A stretch of 64,000 nucleotides of DNA, taken from positions 30,115-94,114 of the forward strand of contig NZ_FPAQ01000009.1 in assembly GCF_900116405.1 (NCBI RefSeq). The letters are read 5' to 3'. Below are positions 58,435 to 64,000 of this stretch, one piece after another. The position numbers and the translations under genes were made by a program. The notes beneath the pieces are model-generated. The model did not search any database, was not told the origin of the DNA, and worked only from the letters and a program-made list of their open reading frames with translations. Numbering within the stretch: position 1 is the stretch's first letter; every line of letters starts with the position of its first letter. The stretch comes from Halomonas saccharevitans (GTDB lineage Bacteria; Pseudomonadota; Gammaproteobacteria; Pseudomonadales; Halomonadaceae).

Positions 58435-58520
58435 CGGCCACACCATCTGCGCAGGCCTTCCCGGGGGAAGATTAAGCCGCTCTTCCGAAGAGGAGCGGCA
58501 CCTGCGGTCTTTGACGGTGC
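58435..58520 (-). promoter_or_regulatory. Ribosomal protein L10 leader (autoregulatory RNA)
   Basis: Within the 260-base rplA-rplJ gap the minus strand reads CCGTCAAAGACCGCAGG (58501-58517), a stem-loop around CTCTTCGGAAGAG, then CTTAATC, then CCTGCGCAGATGGTG (58441-58455). The E. coli rplJ leader has CCGTCGAAGACCGCAGG, CTTAATC and CCTGCGTAGACGGTG in the same order, where L10-L7/L12 binds and blocks translation. The kink-turn and closing helices can pair. Confidence 0.88.
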
Positions 58521-58587
58521 CCCGCCGGCGAGGATAGCCCGGCACGGGGACCGCAAAGTTCCTGCAATCGTCTCGATCGACGCCCGG

Positions 58588-59280
58588 TTAGACCAGGGCG
58601 GAATGATCGATGGTAAGACCCGGGCCCATGGTGGTGGACACGGTGAACTTCTTGAAATAGACACCCTTGGACGTGCTCGGCTTGAGCCGCTTCAGGTCGG
58701 CGACCAGCGCTTCCAGGTTGCCCTGAATGGCGGCGGCGTCGAAATCGACCTTGCCCAGAGTGGTATGGATGATGCCGTTCTTGTCGGTACGGAAGCGCAC
58801 CTGACCGGCCTTGGCGTTCTTGACCGCGGTGGCGACGTCCGGGGTCACGGTACCGACCTTCGGGTTCGGCATCAGGCCGCGCGGACCGAGGATCTGACCC
58901 AGCTGACCGACGACGCGCATGGCGTCCGGCGAGGCGATGACCACGTCAAAGTCGAGCTGACCCTTCTTGACCTGCTCGGCCAGGTCGTCCATGCCGATGA
59001 TGTCGGCACCGGCTTCCTTGGCGGCTTCGGCGTTGGCACCCTGGGTAAAGACGGCAACACGCACGTCCTTGCCGGTACCATTGGGCATGACGGTGGCGCC
59101 ACGCACGACCTGATCGGATTTCCGCGGATCGACGCCGAGATTGATGGCGACGTCCAGGGATTCCTTGAACTTGACGGTGGAGAGCTCGGAGAGCAGTGCC
59201 ACGGCCTCGTCGAGGGAGTAGGCCTTGCTGGCGTCGACCTTCTCGCGAATCTGCTGCGCGCGCTTGGACAGTTTAGCCAT
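58588..59280 (-). CDS. rplA: 50S ribosomal protein L1
   Basis: 230 residues; mobile L1 stalk at the E site and, in E. coli, repressor of rplKA translation. [26 protein letters not shown]-like [20 protein letters not shown] and the final [15 protein letters not shown] are as expected. Two bases after rplK. Confidence 0.99.
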   Translation of the reverse strand: MAKLSKRAQQIREKVDASKAYSLDEAVALLSELSTVKFKESLDVAINLGVDPRKSDQVVRGATVMPNGTGKDVRVAVFTQGANAEAAKEAGADIIGMDDLAEQVKKGQLDFDVVIASPDAMRVVGQLGQILGPRGLMPNPKVGTVTPDVATAVKNAKAGQVRFRTDKNGIIHTTLGKVDFDAAAIQGNLEALVADLKRLKPSTSKGVYFKKFTVSTTMGPGLTIDHSALV

Positions 59281-59282
59281 GA

Positions 59283-59714
59283 TCAGAGACCCTCCACGTT
59301 CAGGCCCATGCTGCGGGCACTACCAGCAATGGTACGCACCGCGGCGTCGAGATCGGCAGCCGTCATATCCGGCTCCTTGGTCTTGGCGATCTCTTCGAGC
59401 TGTTCGCGGGTCACGGTACCGACCTTGGTCTTGTTCGGCTCACCGGAGCCGGACTTGATGCCAGCGGCCTTCTTCAGCAGGACCGCCGCGGGCGGGGTCT
59501 TGGTGACGAAGGTGAAGCTGCGGTCGGAGTAGACGGTGATGACCACGGGGGTCGGCAGGCCGACCTCGATGTCCTGCGTCGCAGCGTTGAACGCCTTGCA
59601 GAACTCCATGATGTTGACACCGTGCTGACCCAGTGCCGGACCCACGGGGGGGCTCGGATTGGCCTTGCCGGCTGCCACCTGCAGCTTGATATAAGCCTGT
59701 ACTTTCTTGGCCAT
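59283..59714 (-). CDS. rplK: 50S ribosomal protein L11
   Basis: 143 residues; base of the GTPase-associated region, needed for the stringent response. [20 protein letters not shown], then [20 protein letters not shown], with the conserved prolines near thiostrepton's binding site. The tail [13 protein letters not shown] is standard. Confidence 0.99.
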   Translation of the reverse strand: MAKKVQAYIKLQVAAGKANPSPPVGPALGQHGVNIMEFCKAFNAATQDIEVGLPTPVVITVYSDRSFTFVTKTPPAAVLLKKAAGIKSGSGEPNKTKVGTVTREQLEEIAKTKEPDMTAADLDAAVRTIAGSARSMGLNVEGL

Positions 59715-59761
59715 GATGGACTCCAGTTGGGTAGTAGCGCCTTGCGGCTCCCCGGTTTACA

Positions 59762-59783
59762 CGGCCGCCCTCGGGCGGCCGCC
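59762..59783 (-). promoter_or_regulatory. GC-rich hairpin between nusG and rplK
   Basis: CGGCCGCCC / GGGCGGCCG stem with a two-base centre in the 92-base gap. No T-run, so it is more likely a leader or processing structure than a terminator; it lies where L1 control of rplKA would act. Confidence 0.45.
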
Positions 59784-59806
59784 ACGAAAACGGTGTGGGC
59801 GGAAGG

Positions 59807-60340
59807 TTATTCCTTCTCGACCTGGGCAAACTCCAGCTCGACGGGCGTGGAGCGGCCGAAGATCAGCACGCTGACCTGCACACGGCTCTTGTCGTAATTG
59901 ACCTCTTCGACGACGCCATTGAAGTCGGCGAAGGGCCCGTCAGTGACGCGAACCGACTGACCCGGCTCGAACAGCGTCTTGGGCCGCGGCTTGTCGGTGC
60001 CATCCTTGACGCGACTGAGGATGGCGTCAGCCTCACGCTGAGTGATGGGCGCCGGCTTCTCTTTGGTACCGCCGATAAAGCCCATGACGCGTGGGGTCTC
60101 GTTGACCAGGTGCCAGGTCTCGTCATCCATCTCCATCTCGACCAGCACGTAGCCGGGATAGAACTTGCGCTCGCTCTTGCGACGCTTGCCGTCACGCACC
60201 TCGACGACTTCTTCGGTGGGCACCAGAATCTCGCCGAAGCGATCCTCCATGCCATACATCTTCACGCGCTCGGTGAGCGAGCGCATGACATGCTTTTCGA
60301 AGCCGGAGTAGGCGTGGACGACATACCAACGCTTGGACAT
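59807..60340 (-). CDS. nusG: Transcription elongation/antitermination factor NusG
   Basis: 177 residues. The NGN domain (1-115: [20 protein letters not shown]) binds RNA polymerase, and the KOW domain (125-177: [20 protein letters not shown]) binds Rho or S10. Length and motif order match E. coli NusG (181). Eight bases after secE. Confidence 0.99.
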   Translation of the reverse strand: MSKRWYVVHAYSGFEKHVMRSLTERVKMYGMEDRFGEILVPTEEVVEVRDGKRRKSERKFYPGYVLVEMEMDDETWHLVNETPRVMGFIGGTKEKPAPITQREADAILSRVKDGTDKPRPKTLFEPGQSVRVTDGPFADFNGVVEEVNYDKSRVQVSVLIFGRSTPVELEFAQVEKE

Positions 60341-60348
60341 GAAAACTC

Positions 60349-60717
60349 CTAACCGATGACGCCGGACATCGCCCAGCCAAGAAGGGTATCAATCAGCCAG
60401 AGCATCAACCCGACAACTAGCACGGCCACCAGCACGATGGCGGTGGTCTGGATGGTCTCGGGTCGTGTCGGCCAGACGACGCGCTGAATTTCCTTCTTCG
60501 CACTCCTGGCGAGCTCGAGCAGATCACGACCCTTGGTCGTGGTCAGCGCCACCAGCGCCGCCGCCACGCTAAGCACGACGACACCGAGCACACGATAGAG
60601 AAGTGCCTGGTCGGCAAAATAGGTATTGCCGACCACGGCAAGGACCAGCAGAGTGACGACAACCGCCCACTTGAGCCCGTCGTGGCGCGACTCTTGCACC
60701 TCGGCGTTATGCTTCAT
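60349..60717 (-). CDS. secE: Preprotein translocase subunit SecE
   Basis: 122 residues from the ATG at 60717 ([20 protein letters not shown]); three membrane helices as in E. coli SecE (127). The essential amphipathic and third-helix part is [20 protein letters not shown] followed by [20 protein letters not shown]. The upstream in-frame extension crosses tRNA-Trp and is rejected. Confidence 0.98.
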   Translation of the reverse strand: MKHNAEVQESRHDGLKWAVVVTLLVLAVVGNTYFADQALLYRVLGVVVLSVAAALVALTTTKGRDLLELARSAKKEIQRVVWPTRPETIQTTAIVLVAVLVVGLMLWLIDTLLGWAMSGVIG

Positions 60718-60789
60718 GAAAACGAGACTCCTCAGGGTGCGGCAATCGAAACATGAAAGTATATGAGATATCGCCAGCCTGGGGAAGAC

Positions 60790-60865
<76 letters not shown>

Positions 60866-60918
60866 GTATCTGCTTCCGCAACCGCCCTTTGCAGGCGGCC
60901 TTCACGATAGCGGGCGCC

Positions 60919-60947
60919 ATGATAGCGAAAACTGCTCCGCCTGACAA
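60919..60947 (-). promoter_or_regulatory. Promoter of tRNA-Trp-secE-nusG
   Basis: Minus strand TTGTCA (60942-60947), 17-base spacer, TATCAT (60919-60924), about 50 bases before the tRNA-Trp 5' end and just after the tRNA-Thr terminator. Confidence 0.8.
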
Positions 60948-60977
60948 CCCCTCCCCCGACACATCGTCGCTCGAGGG

Positions 60978-61009
60978 AGAAAAAGAAAAGGCGAGCCGCG
61001 GCTCGCCTT
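60978..61009 (-). terminator. Terminator after tRNA-Thr
   Basis: aaggcgagc / gctcgcctt with a CGCG centre; on the minus strand followed by TTTTCTTTTTC. It ends the Tyr-Gly-Thr tRNA operon at the point where tufB would follow in many relatives. Confidence 0.88.
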
Positions 61010-61016
61010 CTCAATA

Positions 61017-61091
61017 TGGAGCTCATGGACGGAATTGAACCGTCGACCTCACCCTTACCAAGGGTGTGCTCTACCCCTGAGCTACATGAGC
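61017..61091 (-). tRNA. tRNA-Thr (GGT)
   Basis: 75 bases with CCA. Acceptor GCTCATG/CATGAGC, anticodon arm CACCC-TTGGTAA-GGGTG giving GGT. Third tRNA of a Tyr-Gly-Thr operon. Confidence 0.98.
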
Positions 61092-61119
61092 ACAACTCGT
61101 GGCATCAACCTTCGATACC

Positions 61120-61193
<74 letters not shown>

Positions 61194-61240
61194 CTACCCA
61201 CTCTTGCTACCTGCACCCGATGCATCGCGTGCGGCGAAAC

Positions 61241-61325
<85 letters not shown>

Positions 61326-61337
61326 AACTGGCGATGT

Positions 61338-61365
61338 ATTCTACCGCCTTTGTTCACGGTGTCAA
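61338..61365 (-). promoter_or_regulatory. Promoter of the Tyr-Gly-Thr tRNA operon
   Basis: Minus strand consensus TTGACA (61360-61365), 16-base spacer, TAGAAT (61338-61343), placing the start about 5-8 bases before tRNA-Tyr. A strong stable-RNA-type promoter. Confidence 0.88.
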
Positions 61366-61440
61366 GCCTATGATTTATCAGGATCTTGATACTACGTGCC
61401 GAACGAGCCGGCGCGTCTTCCCGGAACGCGACGCATTCTG

Positions 61441-62280
61441 TCAAAGCAGCATCGAGAATGCAAGCGCCGCTCGAATCTTTTCCATCGCTACCGGCGCGGG
61501 CACCTCAGGCGCCCCGGAGAGTCGGCCGGCTCGCTCTGAGGCCGTCAGCGGGAAACAGGCCTCGAGCCCGCCATAGACCATGTCCGGCCACACCGCATGA
61601 GGGGCCTGCACGCCGCGCGACACCACCCGCGCATCACCACCCGTCAGCAACAGGGGAAGCGCAACTTCCTGCTGCTCGCACACCTCGCTGTAGATGCGAT
61701 TGACCGCGCTGACCGCCGCCATGTAGATGCCGTGATTGACCGCTTCGACCGTTCGCCGCCCCGGTTCCAGTAACTCTTCCGCCTCACTGTCTGGATCGAT
61801 GGCCACGTTGCGGGTACCAAGCTTGAGACTCTCCTTCATCAGGCGCAGCCCCGGCAGTATATAGCCCCCAAGGTGTCGCCCGCCGGGCAGCACGAAATCG
61901 ATAGTGATGGCGCTACCGCAATCCACCGCACAGCAGCCGCCCACCAGCTGGTAGCCTGCCAGGGCCCCCATCCAGCGATCGACGCCCAGCCTGGCGGGCT
62001 CCTCATAGCCGTTGGAGACGCCCAGGGCCTCATGGGTGGAGCGAGCCACGTGGACGGTGCCCACACGGCGGCGCAGCAGCGCCACCGTCTCGTCCAGGAC
62101 CGCCCGGCGTGCCACGCTGGAAATGCGCACCGCCTCGACCACGTCCAGGTCCGGGATATCGGCGCCGGGTCGCCACTCCTCACGGGTCCAGACCGCTCCA
62201 CGCGAGCGGATCTCGCTGCTGTCGCTATCCTTGAGGCGCCACTTCGACAGGGTATTGCCGATATCCAGATCCAGGATCAT
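61441..62280 (-). CDS. coaX: Type III pantothenate kinase
   Basis: 279 residues of the ASKHA-fold CoaX family, which phosphorylates pantothenate in the first step of coenzyme A synthesis and is insensitive to CoA feedback. The phosphate-binding DIGNT is at residues 6-10; GVDRWMGALAGYQ, VDCGSAITIDFV and GGYILPGLRLMKESL are family motifs. The start overlaps the birA stop by four bases (ATGA), the common birA-coaX arrangement. Confidence 0.97.
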   Translation of the reverse strand: MILDLDIGNTLSKWRLKDSDSSEIRSRGAVWTREEWRPGADIPDLDVVEAVRISSVARRAVLDETVALLRRRVGTVHVARSTHEALGVSNGYEEPARLGVDRWMGALAGYQLVGGCCAVDCGSAITIDFVLPGGRHLGGYILPGLRLMKESLKLGTRNVAIDPDSEAEELLEPGRRTVEAVNHGIYMAAVSAVNRIYSEVCEQQEVALPLLLTGGDARVVSRGVQAPHAVWPDMVYGGLEACFPLTASERAGRLSGAPEVPAPVAMEKIRAALAFSMLL

Positions 62281-63266
62281 GCCCGCCTCCGCACGCTGAT
62301 TTCACCGCCGGCTAGCCGCAGCTGCCGCTCGCCCTGGCGCACCCATAGATTACCGGCCTCATCCACATCGCCGGCAATCGCCGATTCACGCTCGCCCCGC
62401 TGCAGGATCTCCACCTCACAGCCGGCATAGGCATGCCGAGCGTTCCAGTCATCCCGCCATGCGGCGAAGCCCTGCTGCTCGAAGCCCGCCAGCAGGGGCA
62501 GCAGTTCGTCCAACAGCGCCGCGGCCAGAGCATTGCGTGACAGCCCCGGCGCCTGGTCGTGCACTGCGGCCACGGGCTGATCGATGCTCTCGCGAAACGC
62601 CTGGGGCAGATCGACGTTGATGCCCATACCGACCACCACCTCGCAGGGCCCAGCGGCATCCCCGCTGATTTCGACCAGGATGCCAGCGAGCTTGCCCAGC
62701 TCCCCGTCGCGCCCCTTCAGCAGCACGTCGTTGGGCCACTTGAGCCGGGGTGTGGCGCCGTGCCGCTCGAGGACCCGGGCCAGCTCCACACCGAGGGCCA
62801 GGCTCAGCCCCTCCAGGGCAGCCACGCCGGCTTCTACCTGCCAGCCGATCGAGAGCATTAGGGTCCGCCCCCAGGGCGTGACCCAGGCACGTCCTCGACG
62901 CCCGCGCCCTTCGCTCTGCTGCTCCACCAGGCAGACCTCGCCATGCCCGGCGCCCTGGGCGAACCGCTCGCGCAGGTAGGCATTGCTGGAGGGCAGCGTC
63001 TCTTCGACGAACAGCCGTGTCAGATGAGGACGCGTCTCCCGGGACAGGTTCGCGATCACGGCACGCCCATCGAGCAGTTCCAGACGCTCCATCAGACGAT
63101 ACCCCTGCCCCTTCACCGCCTCCATGGGAATGCCCAGGGACTCCAGTTTCTGCAGCTGTTTCCATACCGCCGCCCGCGAGACGCCGAGCTGCACTCCCAG
63201 CTGCTCGCCGGAGTGGAACTCGCCGTCGCTCAACAGGCGGATCAGGTCACCGATGGTCATGCTCAT
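62277..63266 (-). CDS. birA: Biotin operon repressor / biotin-protein ligase
   Basis: 329 residues. N-terminal winged helix (about 1-60: SGEQLGVQLGVSRAAVWKQL) marks the repressor-type ligase. The catalytic domain has the biotinyl-AMP loop GRGRRGRAW (120-128), KWPNDVLL (176-183) and VVGMGINVDLP; a small C-terminal SH3-like domain ends in ISVRRRA. It biotinylates acetyl-CoA carboxylase and should repress bio genes. The start could be two residues later. Confidence 0.97.
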   Translation of the reverse strand: MSMTIGDLIRLLSDGEFHSGEQLGVQLGVSRAAVWKQLQKLESLGIPMEAVKGQGYRLMERLELLDGRAVIANLSRETRPHLTRLFVEETLPSSNAYLRERFAQGAGHGEVCLVEQQSEGRGRRGRAWVTPWGRTLMLSIGWQVEAGVAALEGLSLALGVELARVLERHGATPRLKWPNDVLLKGRDGELGKLAGILVEISGDAAGPCEVVVGMGINVDLPQAFRESIDQPVAAVHDQAPGLSRNALAAALLDELLPLLAGFEQQGFAAWRDDWNARHAYAGCEVEILQRGERESAIAGDVDEAGNLWVRQGERQLRLAGGEISVRRRA

Positions 63267-63592
63267 GCCCCAGACGGGAAATGAGCCATTCTAGCGGATG
63301 GGGGCAGGCCCCGGAAATCGCGGTGCAGCAGTCACGCCCCCGACAAACGGGTGAGATCGCCACACGCGTGCATTTCAACGGCCCCTGAGGCCACCAGGCA
63401 TCGACAGACGGGCACCGCGAGCCGCTTCTCCAGGCGACTCGCTCCGACTCCCTGACCCCGTGTGAGCCGATGCCTGGAACGGGCGGATCCCCCCCGTGTG
63501 TCGCAGCAAGGCGTCTCTCTCGGCCGACCGTGACGCCCTACCCCGTCGCGCCCACATCGGCTCTCCCACGGTTTCATGCGCCCATACGAAAA
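63267..63592. other. Gene-free region between birA and the rRNA terminators
   Basis: About 325 bases. Open frames here are low-complexity and have no ribosome binding site or family likeness. On the minus strand TAGAAT at 63288-63293 could be the birA -10 element but lacks a good -35. Nothing else is seen. Confidence 0.5.
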
Positions 63593-63620
63593 CGCCCCCG
63601 CCTCCTTTGAGGCGGGGGCG
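63593..63620 (-). terminator. Second terminator downstream of the rRNA operon
   Basis: CGCCCCCGCCTC / GAGGCGGGGGCG with a CTTT centre; the minus strand continues TTTTCGT. It lies about 70 bases beyond the first terminator and would back it up. Confidence 0.85.
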
Positions 63621-63690
63621 TTACGGTTTGGGCCCGTATACCAGTTGACCGGACGAGCCGGCGCGATCAACAATTTCTGAGCTCACATGA

Positions 63691-63723
63691 AAAAACCCCG
63701 AGCTCTTATGAGCTCGGGGTTTT
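63691..63723 (-). terminator. Terminator after 5S rRNA
   Basis: CCCCGAGCTC / GAGCTCGGGG with a four-base loop; the minus strand continues TTTTTTCATG. It lies 16 bases after the 5S gene. Confidence 0.92.
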
Positions 63724-63734
63724 CTCGGAATAGG

Positions 63735-63852
63735 TGCCTGACGATGACCTACTCTCGCATGGGGAGTCCCCACACTACCATCGGCGCTGATCGGTTTCAC
63801 TGCTGAGTTCGGCAAGGGATCAGGTGGTTCCCGTACGCTATGGTCGTCAGGC
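63735..63852 (-). rRNA. 5S ribosomal RNA
   Basis: The minus strand reads GCCTGACGACCATAGC at its 5' end and ends GGTCATCGTCAGGCA; the two ends pair as helix I. Internal CCACCTGATCCCTTGCCGAA and CGCCGATGGTAGTGTGGGG are universal 5S segments. Last gene of an rRNA operon entering from the right edge. Confidence 0.97.
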
Positions 63853-63934
63853 GAAAAACGGTGAATCATGCTGACGAGATCGTCTCGCGTATCCGTCATG
63901 TCGGTTGCCATCGGCAGACCGCTTGGGTGTTATA

Positions 63935-64000
63935 TGGTCAAGCCTCACGGGCCATTAGTACCGGTTAGCTCAACGCCTTGCAGCGCTTCCACACCCGGCC
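63935..64000 (-). rRNA. 23S ribosomal RNA, 3' end only
   Basis: On the minus strand the last 66 bases include CTAACCGGTACTAATGG and CCGTGAGGCTTGACC, the conserved 3' terminus of 23S rRNA. The rest lies outside the window. The spacer to 5S is about 80 bases without a tRNA. Confidence 0.95.

Noticed and set aside
63332..63673. Minus-strand open frames between birA and 5S rRNA
   Set aside because: One runs through the rRNA terminators; no homology and no translation signals.
63621..63911. 96-codon minus-strand open frame covering 5S rRNA
   Set aside because: It is a translation of the 5S gene.

Overview
The window is a 64 kb piece of a high-GC bacterial chromosome. The S10-spc-alpha gene order, the contiguous birA-coaX-tRNA-secE-nusG-rplKAJL-rpoBC-rpsLG-fusA-tuf-S10 block and the protein sequences point to a gammaproteobacterium. 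The overall flavour (fabAB, rapA, the photolyase cluster, an SSS transporter) fits Halomonas or a close relative in the Halomonadaceae. That assignment is an inference from sequence feel, not from a database search.

Left arm (1-30.2 kb), mostly plus strand, accessory and housekeeping mix. It opens with the end of an omega-amino acid:pyruvate aminotransferase and a CoA-acylating methylmalonate/malonate-semialdehyde dehydrogenase (mmsA), together a beta-alanine catabolic pair. A possible dispersed repeat lies between them. Then come a one-helix membrane peptide, a sodium:solute symporter and an unknown 173-residue protein, a fusion of Lgt-like membrane segments to a TlpA-type thioredoxin, and the RNA polymerase recycling ATPase rapA. 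From 10.3 to 19.4 kb runs a tightly packed ten-gene plus-strand cluster: renalase-like flavoprotein, CbiX, a LitR/CarH-like MerR regulator, DNA photolyase, NTF2-like protein, SDR, COG2907-type flavoprotein, DUF1365, cyclopropane/furan-type fatty acid methyltransferase and DUF2878. This looks like a light or singlet-oxygen response operon that repairs DNA and remodels membrane lipids. Its regulator lacks the residues that bind cobalamin in CarH. A PAS-GGDEF-EAL protein, fabA-fabB, an acyltransferase coupled to a degenerate RmlD-like protein, ssb, a YajR-type MFS carrier and uvrA follow.

Right arm (30.3-64 kb), entirely minus strand. Read in the direction of transcription from the right edge it holds the end of a 23S rRNA and a 5S rRNA, birA-coaX, tRNA-Tyr-Gly-Thr, tRNA-Trp-secE-nusG, rplKA, rplJL with an L10 leader, rpoBC, rpsL-rpsG-fusA-tuf, and the complete S10, spc and alpha operons ending at rplQ with a strong terminator. 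Good sigma70-like promoters are visible ahead of tRNA-Tyr, tRNA-Trp, rpsL and rpsJ. The tufB gene that often sits between tRNA-Thr and tRNA-Trp is absent and a terminator occupies the site, so the only tuf here is the one after fusA.

No CRISPR array, insertion sequence, prophage or defence system was seen. The most interesting unit is the putative light-response cluster at 10.2-19.4 kb.
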